A stretch of 64,000 bases of DNA from Actinomadura rayongensis (GTDB lineage Bacteria; Actinomycetota; Actinomycetes; Streptosporangiales; Streptosporangiaceae). Shown piece by piece: positions 56,396 through 64,000 of the stretch. The notes under the pieces are model-generated. The model was not told the DNA's origin, did not search any database, and saw only the letters and a list, made by a program, of their open reading frames with translations. The translations under genes and the position numbers were made by a program. Where the stretch lies: contig NZ_WUTW01000001.1 in the NCBI RefSeq assembly GCF_009831215.1, positions 1,133,324 to 1,197,323 on the forward strand. Reading direction: 5' to 3'. The first letter of the stretch is position 1. Each line of letters starts with the position of its first letter.

Positions 56396-59300
56396 ATGGC
56401 TGACGAAGAGAAGCTGCGCGAATACCTCAAGCGGTCCATCGCGGACGGCCGGGAGGCCCGCCGTCAGGTGCAGGCCCTGACGGACGAGCGGCACGAGCCG
56501 ATCGCGATCGTGGGCATGGCGTGCCGGTTCCCCGGCGGCGTTCGGTCGCCCGAGGATCTGTGGGACCTGGTGGCCGCCGGGCGGGACGCCGTCGGCCCGT
56601 TCCCCGGCGACCGGGGCTGGGACCTGGACGCGCTCTACGACACCGATCCGGGCGCGTCCGGCACCTGCTACGTGCGCGACGGCGGGTTCGTCCATGACGC
56701 GGCCGAGTTCGACGCGGGCTTCTTCGGTATCTCGCCGCGTGAGGCGCTGGCGATGGACCCGCAGCAGCGGTTGTTGCTGGAGACGGCGTGGGAGGCGTTC
56801 GAGCGGGCGGGCATCGACCCGGGGTCGCTGCGCGGCAGCCGGACCGGCGTGTTCGTCGGCGCCGTCCCGCAGGAGTACGGGCCGCGCGTGCACGAGGCGC
56901 CCGAAGCGGTCGAGGGGCATCTGCTGACCGGCACGACGCTGAGCGTCACGTCCGGCCGGATCGCCTACCAGTTCGGGCTGACCGGGCCCGCGATGACCGT
57001 GGACACGGCGTGCTCGTCGTCGCTGGTGGCGCTGCACCTCGCCGTGGACGCGCTGCGGTCGGGCGAGTGCGAGCTGGCGCTCGCGGGCGGCGTGACGGTC
57101 GTGACGTCCCCCGGCGTCTTCGTGGAGTTCGCCCGGCAGCGCGGCCTGGCGCCGGACGCCCGGTGCAAGCCGTTCGCCGCCGCCGCCGACGGGACGGGCT
57201 TCGCCGAGGGCGTGGGCCTGCTGGCGGTGGAGCGGTTGTCGGACGCCCGGCGGCTGGGGCACCGGGTGCTGGCGGTGGTGCGCGGCACGGCGGTGAACCA
57301 GGACGGCGCGTCGAACGGGCTGACCGCGCCGAACGGGCCGTCGCAGCAGCGGGTGATCCGGCAGGCGCTGGCCAACGCCCGGCTGGAGACCGGGGACGTG
57401 GACGCGGTCGAGGCCCACGGCACCGGGACCACGCTCGGCGACCCGATCGAGGCGGAAGCGCTGCTCGCGACCTATGGACAGGACCGGGCGGACGATCGTC
57501 CGCTGTGGCTGGGGTCGTTGAAGTCGAACATCGGTCATGCTCAGGCCGCCGCCGGCGTCGGCGGCGTGATCAAGATGGTGATGGCGATGCGGCATGGCGT
57601 CCTGCCGCAGACGCTTCACGTGGACGAGCCGACCCCGCATGTGGACTGGTCCGCTGGTGCCGTCGAACTGCTGACCGAGGCGCGGGACTGGCCGTCCGAA
57701 ACGCGGCGTTGCGCGGTCTCCGGGTTCGGGATCAGCGGGACGAACGCGCACGTGATCTTGGAGCAGGCCGTCGAGGAGCCGTCCGAGGTCGTCGCGGACG
57801 ACGCGCCGGTGGTGCCGTGGGTGGTGTCGGGTCGGTCGGAGGAAGCGGTCCGGGCGCAGGCTTCGCGGTTGGCGGAGTTCGTCGCGGCGCGCGACGTCCG
57901 GCCGGTGGACGTGGCATGGTCGCTGGTCAACGAGCGGTCGTTGTTCGCGCACCGCGCGGTCGTCGCGGGTGCGAACCGGGACGAGCTGCTGGCCGGGCTG
58001 GAGAGCCTGGCGTCGGGCGGCGCCGCGCCCGCCGTCGTGGACGGCCGGGTCGGCGTGGTGTTCACCGGCCAGGGATCGCAGCGCGCCGGGATGGGCGCGG
58101 AACTCGCGAACGCGTTCCCGGTGTTCGCGGCGGCGCTGGACGAGGTGTGCGCGCGGGCGGACGCGTTGCTGGGGCGCTCGTTGCGCGAGGTGATCGCTTC
58201 GGGCGAGGAACTGGGGGAGACCCGGTTCACGCAACCGGCGCTGTTCGCTGTTGAGGTGGCGCTGTTCCGTCTCGCCGAATCGTGGGGGCTCCGGCCCGAT
58301 TTCGTCGCGGGCCACTCCATCGGTGAAATTTCGGCCGCACATGTGGCCGGGCTGATCGGGCTCGATGACGCCGTCCGGCTGGTGGTCGCGCGCGGCGAGC
58401 TGATGCAGCGGCTGCCCGCGGGCGGCGCGATGCTGGCCGTCGCGGCGGGCGAGGACGAGATCGCGCGCGTCCTGGACGGCCACGAGCAGGTGGGCGTCGC
58501 GGCGGTGAACGGGCCCGCGGCGGTCGTGCTCTCGGGCGACGGTTCCGTGGTCGCGCGCATCGAAGAGGCACTGCGCGCCGAGGGACGCCGCGTGAAGCGC
58601 CTGACGGTCAGCCACGCGTTCCATTCGCCGCTGATGGATCCGATGCTGGCGGACTTCCGGAACGCGTTGGAAGGCGTGACGTTCGGGCGGCCGGCGATTC
58701 CGCTGGTGTCGGCGGTGACCGGGCGGCTCGCGGATCCGGACGAGATCGGTTCGGTGGAGTACTGGGTCCGGCACATCCGCGAACCCGTCCGGTTCCTGGA
58801 CGCCGTCCGCAGCCTGGAGTCCGAAGGCGTCACCACGCTCCTGGAGCTGGGCCCCGACGCCGTCCTGTCGGCGATGGCGGCGGACTGTCTGGCGGACCCC
58901 GACGCGACGGCCCTGTTCTCCGCGACGCGCGCGGGCCGCCCCGAGCCCGCCTCGTTCGTGGCCGCGATCGCCGGGACGTTCGCGCGCGGCACCGGCGCCG
59001 ACTGGACCCCGCTCCTGCCCGGCGCCCGCCGCACGGACCTGCCCACCTACGCCTTCCAGCGGGAGCGCTACTGGCTCGACGCCGGAACCGGCGCCGCCGA
59101 CCTGGCCGCCGCCGGGATGAGCGCCGCCGGGCACCCGCTGCTCGGCGCCGCCGTCGAACTCGCCGCGGACGGCGGCCTGGTGCTGACCGGGCGGCTCTCG
59201 CTCCGCGACCACCCCTGGCTGGCGGACCGCGCGGTGTTCGGCGGCCCGCTCGTCCCGGACGCGCTGTTCCTCGAACTGGCCGTCGCGGCCGGGGACCGCG

Positions 59301-61530
59301 TCGGCTGCGACGGGGTCGCGGACCTGGCATCGGTGGCGCCGTTGCCGCTCGCGGAGGACGCGGGCGTCCAGGTCCAGGTGACCGTCGGTGCGGGCGACGC
59401 GGGACGGCGCCCGGTCGCGGTGCACTCCCGATCCGGCGACGGGTCGCCCTGGACACTGCACGCCTCCGGCACGCTGACGACCGCCGGAACCGGCGTCTCC
59501 GGCGCCGAACCGGCCGCGTGGCCGCCGCCCGGCGCCGCCGAGGAGGACCCCGCGGACGTCTACGCCCGGTGGGCCGACGAAGGGCACGAGCACGGCCCGG
59601 CGTTCCAGGCGCTGCGGCGCGTGTGGCGCCGGGACGGGGACGTCTTCGCCGAGATCGCCCTCCCCGACGGGCAGGACGCGGCCGGGTTCGTCCTCCACCC
59701 CGCGCTCTGGGACGCCCTGCTGCACCCCTTCCCGGGGAGCCTGCCGTCCGCGTGGTCGGGCGTGCGGGTGCGCGCGGCGGGCGCGGCGCGGCTGCGGGTC
59801 CGGCTGTCGGCGGTGGACGGCGGCGTGCGCGTCACGGCGGCCGACGACACCGGCGCCGAGGTTCTGACGGCCGAGTCGGTGCGCTTCCGCGCCGAGCCCC
59901 GCGAGTGGCTGCGCGCCGTCGGCGGCGCGCGGCCCGCCTCCCTCTTCCAGGTCGACTGGGTGCCGGTCGACGCCGAGCCGTCCTCTCCAGAGAACTGGGC
60001 GTCCCTCGGCGAGACAGGCTTGGACGGTGTCCCGTCCCACGCCGATCTGCCGTCGCTGGCGGACGCGGTTCCCGACGTCGTGGTCGTGTCCTCGCCGACG
60101 CCGGGGACGGACGACGTGCCGGGCGCCGTGCGTTCGGTGACCTCGGACGTCCTCGGGCTGGCGCAGGAATGGCTGGCTTCGGAGCGGTTCGCCGGGTCCC
60201 GGCTGGTCGTCGTCACCCGGAACGCGGTGCGGGCGACGGACGGCGACGCGGTCGACCTACCGCAGTCGAGCGTGTGGGGCCTGCTGCGCAGCGCGCAGAC
60301 GGAGAACCCGGGCCGGTTGGTGCTGGTGGACGCCGACGGGTCGTTGGACGGGCTTCCTGCGGCGGTGGCGTCGGGCGAGCCGCAGGTGGCGTTGCGGGAC
60401 GGCGCGGTGCTCGTCCCGCGTCTGGCCCGCGCGACCGTCGGTGAACCGGTGTCCTGGGATCCGGACGGAACCGTCCTGATCACGGGCGGGACCGGCGGGC
60501 TGGGCGCGCTGGCCGCCCGTCACCTCGTCGCCGAGCACGGCGTGCGGAGCCTGCTGCTGGTCAGCCGACGCGGCCTGGACGCTCCGGGCGCGGTCGAGCT
60601 GCGCGACGAGCTGGAGGCGTCGGGCGCGCTCGTGACCGTGGCCGCGGGCGATGCCGCCGACCGGGACGAGCTGTCGATGATCCTGGCGGCCGTTCCGGAG
60701 GAGCGTCCGCTGACGGCTGTGATCCACACGGCGGGCGTCCTGGACGACGGCGTGTTCGGCTCCTTGACCCCCGACCGTCTGGCGACGGTGTTCCGTCCCA
60801 AGGTCGACGCCGCATGGAACCTGCACGAACTCACCCGTGACCTGGATCTGTCGGCGTTCGTCCTGTACTCGTCGGTGTCCGGGCTGATCGGCGGGGCCGG
60901 GCAGGCCAACTACGCGGCGGCCAACACCTTCCTGGACGCCCTCGCCGAACACCGCCGGGCATTGGGCCTGCCCGCCACGTCCCTCGCCTGGGGCCTGTGG
61001 CAGCAGGCCGGGGGGATCACCGGCGAGCTGTCAGAGACCGACGTCCAGCGCATCGCCCGCACCGGCCTGGTGCCCCTCGACCCCGGCGAAGGGCTCGCGC
61101 TGCTCGACGCCGCCCGGACGCTCGGCCGGGCCGTCGCCGTGCCCGCCGCGCTCGACGTCCGGGCGTTGCGCGCCCAGGGCGACGCCCTCGCGCCGGTCCT
61201 GCGGGGCCTGACCGGCACGGCGATCCGGCGCCGCGCCGCGACCGGCGGCACCGACCTCGCGCGGCGGCTCGCCGACCTGCCCGAGCCCGAGCGCGGCCCG
61301 TTCCTCGCCGACCTCGTCCGCGCCCAGGCGGCCTCCGTCCTCGGTTTCGCCGACGCCCGGCGCGTCGACGCCGGACGCCCGTTCCGCGACCTCGGCTTCG
61401 ACTCGCTCATGTCCGTCGAACTGCGCAACCGGCTCCGCGCGGCGACGGGCCTGCCGCTCGCGGCGGGCGTGGTCTTCGACCACCCGACGCCCACGGCCCT
61501 CGCGGACCATCTACTCGCCGCGCTGGCCGG
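56396..61530 (+). other. PKS module 3: KS-AT(malonyl)-DH(inactive)-KR-ACP
   Basis: KS Cys206 (DTACSSSL). AT Ser641 (GHSIGE) and HAFH at 740-743, malonyl type. The DH region keeps its size and [10 protein letters not shown], but the first motif reads [10 protein letters not shown]: Arg945 (codon at 59228) stands where the catalytic His should be, so dehydration is not expected. KR has LDD (B-type) and Tyr1506. Carrier Ser1670. Expected output is a beta-hydroxyacyl unit without alpha methyl. Confidence 0.9.
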
Positions 61531-64000
61531 GACCGTCCCCGACACCGGCGCAATCGCCGCCGCGCGGGCCGACGGCGAGCCGATCGCGATCGTCGGCATG
61601 GCCTGCCGGTTCCCCGGCGACGTGTCCTCGCCGGAGGACCTGTGGCGCCTGCTCGCGGACGGGACCGACGCGCTGACGCCGTTCCCGTCCGACCGGGGCT
61701 GGGACACCGACGCGCTGTTCGACCCGGATCCGGACCGTCCGGGCAAGAGCTACGTCCGCGAGGGCGGCTTCGTGAGCGGCGTCGCGGACTTCGACACCGC
61801 CTTCTTCGGCATCTCGCCGCGCGAAGCGCTCGGGATGGACCCGCAGCAGCGGCTTCTGCTGGAGACGGCCTGGGAGGCGTTCGAGCGGGCGGGCATCGAC
61901 CCGGCGTCCCTGCGCGGCACGCCGACCGGCGTCTTCGTCGGCGGGAACGGGCAGGACTACGCGACGATCGCGGCCCGGGCGTCCGACGAGACCGAGGGCT
62001 ACCGCGTGACGGGCAACGCGGCCAGCGTCGTGTCGGGCCGGATCGCGTACCAGCTCGGTCTGATCGGCCCGGCGCTGACCGTCGACACCGCGTGCTCGTC
62101 GTCGCTGGTCGCTCTGCATCTGGCGGTCCAGGCGCTGCGGTCGGGCGAGTGCGATCTCGCGCTCGCCGGCGGCGCGACGGTCATGGCCACGCCGACCGCG
62201 TTCGTGGAGTTCTCGCGGCAGCGCGGGTTGTCGGCGGACGGGCGGTGCAAGGCGTTCGCGGCGTCGGCGGACGGCACCGGCTGGGGCGAGGGCGTCGGCC
62301 TGCTGGCCGTGGAACGCCTGTCGGACGCGCGTCGCCGGGGCCATCGGGTGCTGGCGGTGGTGCGCGGGTCGGCGGTGAACCAGGACGGCGCCTCCAACGG
62401 CCTGACGGCGCCGAACGGCCCGTCCCAGCAGCGCGTGATCCGGCAGGCGCTCGCCAACGCCCAGCTCACCGCCGGGGACGTCGACGCCGTGGAGGCCCAC
62501 GGCACCGGAACCACGCTCGGCGACCCGATCGAGGCCGAAGCCCTGCTTGCGACCTATGGACAAGCTCGGGTGGATCGTCCGCTGTGGCTGGGGTCGGTGA
62601 AGTCGAACATCGGTCACACGCAGGCGGCTGCTGGCGTCGCGGGTGTGATCAAGATGGTGATGGCGATGCGGCACGGCGTTCTGCCGCAGACCTTGCACGT
62701 GGACGAGCCGACGCCGCACGTGGACTGGTCCGCTGGTGCCGTCGAACTCCTTGCCGAGGCGAGGGAGTGGCCTGAGACCGGGAGCGCTCGGCGGTGCGCG
62801 GTGTCGGCGTTCGGCGTCAGCGGAACGAACGCGCACGTCGTGCTGGAGCAGGGCGACGCCGTCGAGCCCGTCGAGAACGACGCGCCCGGCGTGACGCCGT
62901 GGGTGGTGTCGGCCCGGTCGGAGGCGGCGGTCCGGGCGCAGGCGGCGCGTCTCGCCGCGTTCGTCCGCGCCGACGACGGCCTGCGGCCGGTGGACGTGGC
63001 GTGGTCGCTCGTGTCGGGCCGGTCGGTCTTCGAGCACCGAGCCGTCGTGCTCGGTTCCGACCGTCCGGAACTGCTCGCGGGCCTGGACGCTCTCGCCTCC
63101 GGCGCGGCCCCGGTCGGAGCAGCCGAAGCCCCGGGTCGCGTGGCCTGGGTGTTCCCGGGCCAGGGGGCGCAGTGGCCCGGGATGGGCGCGGACCTGCTGG
63201 AGCAGTCTCCGGTGTTCGCCGAGGCGCTGGCCGAGATATCGGCCGCCGTGGAGGAGTTCGCGGGCTGGTCGGTGCTGGACGTGATCCGGCAGGCCGAGGA
63301 CGCCCCCTCACTGGATCGGGTGGACGTCGTCCAGCCGGTGTCGTTCGCGGTGATGGTCGCGCTGTCCCGGCTGTGGGAGTCGCTGGGCGTCACCCCGGAC
63401 GCCGTCATCGGCCATTCCCAGGGCGAGATCGCCGCCGCGTACGTGGCGGGCGGGCTCAGCCTGCGGGACGCGGCGCGCGTCGTGGTGCTGCGCAGCCAGT
63501 TGATCGCGGGCGTCCTGGCCGGTCGCGGCGCGATGGCCTCCATCGCCCTGCCCGCCGAGCAGGTGCGGGAGCGGCTGTCCGGATCGGTGCAGATCGCGGT
63601 GGTCAACGGCCCCGGCTCGGTCGTGGCCGCCGGGGATCCCGCCGAGCTGGAAGCCCTGCTGGCGGCGCTGGAGTCGGAGGGAACGCGCGTCCGCCGCCTC
63701 CCGGTCGACTACGCGTCCCACTCCGCGCAGGTGGAAGCCATCGAGACCGACCTGCTGGACGTTCTCAACGGCCTCGCTCCTCAAAAGCCGCGGATCCCGA
63801 TGCTGTCGTCGGTGACCGCCGACTGGCTGGGCGACGGGCCGCTGGACGGCGCGTACTGGTACCGGAACCTGCGGCACACCGTCCGGTTCCAGGACGCGGT
63901 GACCGCGTTGATCGAGGACGGGTTCTCGGCGTTCATCGAGGTCAGCTCCCACCCCGTCCTCGGCGTCGGCATCCAGGAGACCGCCGAAGCGCTCGACCGG
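56396..64000 (+). CDS. Type I modular polyketide synthase, modules 3-4, cut by the window edge
   Basis: The frame is open from the ATG at 56396 to the last base, 2535 residues so far. The first 32 residues ([20 protein letters not shown]) form the N-terminal docking coil. Then come KS-AT-DH-KR-ACP (module 3) and KS-AT (module 4), the latter ending inside the AT domain. GGGAG lies just before the ATG, 13 bp after the preceding PKS. AT3 is malonyl-type and AT4 methylmalonyl-type. DH3 has lost its catalytic His. The remaining domains and the number of further modules lie to the right of the window. Confidence 0.95.
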   Translation, partial: MADEEKLREYLKRSIADGREARRQVQALTDERHEPIAIVGMACRFPGGVRSPEDLWDLVAAGRDAVGPFPGDRGWDLDALYDTDPGASGTCYVRDGGFVHDAAEFDAGFFGISPREALAMDPQQRLLLETAWEAFERAGIDPGSLRGSRTGVFVGAVPQEYGPRVHEAPEAVEGHLLTGTTLSVTSGRIAYQFGLTGPAMTVDTACSSSLVALHLAVDALRSGECELALAGGVTVVTSPGVFVEFARQRGLAPDARCKPFAAAADGTGFAEGVGLLAVERLSDARRLGHRVLAVVRGTAVNQDGASNGLTAPNGPSQQRVIRQALANARLETGDVDAVEAHGTGTTLGDPIEAEALLATYGQDRADDRPLWLGSLKSNIGHAQAAAGVGGVIKMVMAMRHGVLPQTLHVDEPTPHVDWSAGAVELLTEARDWPSETRRCAVSGFGISGTNAHVILEQAVEEPSEVVADDAPVVPWVVSGRSEEAVRAQASRLAEFVAARDVRPVDVAWSLVNERSLFAHRAVVAGANRDELLAGLESLASGGAAPAVVDGRVGVVFTGQGSQRAGMGAELANAFPVFAAALDEVCARADALLGRSLREVIASGEELGETRFTQPALFAVEVALFRLAESWGLRPDFVAGHSIGEISAAHVAGLIGLDDAVRLVVARGELMQRLPAGGAMLAVAAGEDEIARVLDGHEQVGVAAVNGPAAVVLSGDGSVVARIEEALRAEGRRVKRLTVSHAFHSPLMDPMLADFRNALEGVTFGRPAIPLVSAVTGRLADPDEIGSVEYWVRHIREPVRFLDAVRSLESEGVTTLLELGPDAVLSAMAADCLADPDATALFSATRAGRPEPASFVAAIAGTFARGTGADWTPLLPGARRTDLPTYAFQRERYWLDAGTGAADLAAAGMSAAGHPLLGAAVELAADGGLVLTGRLSLRDHPWLADRAVFGGPLVPDALFLELAVAAGDRVGCDGVADLASVAPLPLAEDAGVQVQVTVGAGDAGRRPVAVHSRSGDGSPWTLHASGTLTTAGTGVSGAEPAAWPPPGAAEEDPADVYARWADEGHEHGPAFQALRRVWRRDGDVFAEIALPDGQDAAGFVLHPALWDALLHPFPGSLPSAWSGVRVRAAGAARLRVRLSAVDGGVRVTAADDTGAEVLTAESVRFRAEPREWLRAVGGARPASLFQVDWVPVDAEPSSPENWASLGETGLDGVPSHADLPSLADAVPDVVVVSSPTPGTDDVPGAVRSVTSDVLGLAQEWLASERFAGSRLVVVTRNAVRATDGDAVDLPQSSVWGLLRSAQTENPGRLVLVDADGSLDGLPAAVASGEPQVALRDGAVLVPRLARATVGEPVSWDPDGTVLITGGTGGLGALAARHLVAEHGVRSLLLVSRRGLDAPGAVELRDELEASGALVTVAAGDAADRDELSMILAAVPEERPLTAVIHTAGVLDDGVFGSLTPDRLATVFRPKVDAAWNLHELTRDLDLSAFVLYSSVSGLIGGAGQANYAAANTFLDALAEHRRALGLPATSLAWGLWQQAGGITGELSETDVQRIARTGLVPLDPGEGLALLDAARTLGRAVAVPAALDVRALRAQGDALAPVLRGLTGTAIRRRAATGGTDLARRLADLPEPERGPFLADLVRAQAASVLGFADARRVDAGRPFRDLGFDSLMSVELRNRLRAATGLPLAAGVVFDHPTPTALADHLLAALAGTVPDTGAIAAARADGEPIAIVGMACRFPGDVSSPEDLWRLLADGTDALTPFPSDRGWDTDALFDPDPDRPGKSYVREGGFVSGVADFDTAFFGISPREALGMDPQQRLLLETAWEAFERAGIDPASLRGTPTGVFVGGNGQDYATIAARASDETEGYRVTGNAASVVSGRIAYQLGLIGPALTVDTACSSSLVALHLAVQALRSGECDLALAGGATVMATPTAFVEFSRQRGLSADGRCKAFAASADGTGWGEGVGLLAVERLSDARRRGHRVLAVVRGSAVNQDGASNGLTAPNGPSQQRVIRQALANAQLTAGDVDAVEAHGTGTTLGDPIEAEALLATYGQARVDRPLWLGSVKSNIGHTQAAAGVAGVIKMVMAMRHGVLPQTLHVDEPTPHVDWSAGAVELLAEAREWPETGSARRCAVSAFGVSGTNAHVVLEQGDAVEPVENDAPGVTPWVVSARSEAAVRAQAARLAAFVRADDGLRPVDVAWSLVSGRSVFEHRAVVLGSDRPELLAGLDALASGAAPVGAAEAPGRVAWVFPGQGAQWPGMGADLLEQSPVFAEALAEISAAVEEFAGWSVLDVIRQAEDAPSLDRVDVVQPVSFAVMVALSRLWESLGVTPDAVIGHSQGEIAAAYVAGGLSLRDAARVVVLRSQLIAGVLAGRGAMASIALPAEQVRERLSGSVQIAVVNGPGSVVAAGDPAELEALLAALESEGTRVRRLPVDYASHSAQVEAIETDLLDVLNGLAPQKPRIPMLSSVTADWLGDGPLDGAYWYRNLRHTVRFQDAVTALIEDGFSAFIEVSSHPVLGVGIQETAEALDR
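61574..64000 (+). other. PKS module 4, partial: KS-AT(methylmalonyl)
   Basis: KS active-site Cys1900 and AT Ser2341 (GHSQGE) with YASH at 2439-2442, a methylmalonyl-type AT. The window ends 90 or so residues after YASH, so the reductive domains and carrier are not seen. Confidence 0.9.

Noticed and set aside
45178..56439. An 11-kb open frame on the minus strand opposite the PKS
   Set aside because: It is a shadow of the repetitive PKS coding strand, with low-complexity composition and no domain, while the plus strand holds intact catalytic motifs.

Overview
The window comes from a very GC-rich actinomycete. Third codon positions are almost all G or C, GTG and TTG starts are common, and several mRNAs look leaderless. 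Gene content and order (thiL, thiD, rpmB, recG, rsmD, coaD, rpmF, rnc, mutM, smc, ftsY, amt, glnK, glnD, ffh, rpsP, rimM, trmD, rplS, lepB, rnhB) are those of the conserved actinobacterial core. A Streptosporangiales or Thermomonosporaceae type organism such as Actinomadura fits, but that placement is an inference.

Layout: (1) Bases 1-3.6 kb hold the end of an SDR oxidoreductase, a zinc alcohol dehydrogenase, a class 3 lipase and an unrecognised protein. (2) Bases 3.6-7.4 kb hold a DUF3515 lipoprotein and a stand-alone Lrp/AsnC sensor domain facing thiL, then a membrane-anchored CBM2-like protein, thiD and rpmB. (3) Bases 7.6-14.3 kb hold a DAK2/FakA-like protein, recG carrying an intein, a HEAT-repeat gene behind a short leader peptide, and rsmD. 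(4) Bases 14.3-25.9 kb hold a class B penicillin-binding protein, coaD, a YceD-like protein, rpmF, rnc, mutM, acyP, a small coiled-coil protein, an antisense esterase, smc and ftsY. (5) Bases 26-36.4 kb hold the nitrogen operon amt-glnK-glnD, then ffh, rpsP, khpA, rimM, trmD, rplS, lepB and rnhB. (6) From 36.9 kb to the right edge lies the start of a modular type I polyketide cluster: a LAL regulator, a BBE-type flavin oxidase transcribed toward it, and two giant PKS genes, the second running off the edge.

The PKS reads as loading KSQ-AT(malonyl)-ACP; module 1 KS-AT(methylmalonyl)-DH-KR-ACP; module 2 KS-AT(methylmalonyl)-DH-ER-KR-ACP; module 3 KS-AT(malonyl)-DH(dead)-KR-ACP; and module 4 KS-AT(methylmalonyl), cut by the edge. 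The colinear prediction is an acetate-primed, reduced, methyl-branched chain of the macrolide, polyether or tetronate kind. The product cannot be identified from this window.

The most notable observations are: a RecG intein between the Lys and Thr of the Walker A motif that has all the hallmarks of the rare class 3 (WCT) inteins; a 26-codon, apparently leaderless leader peptide of the actinobacterial RRHVDL type in front of a HEAT-repeat gene; the dehydratase of PKS module 3 with its catalytic His changed to Arg; and a short peptide ORF with operator-like repeats in the control region between the oxidase and the PKS. No tRNA, rRNA, CRISPR array or insertion sequence was seen.
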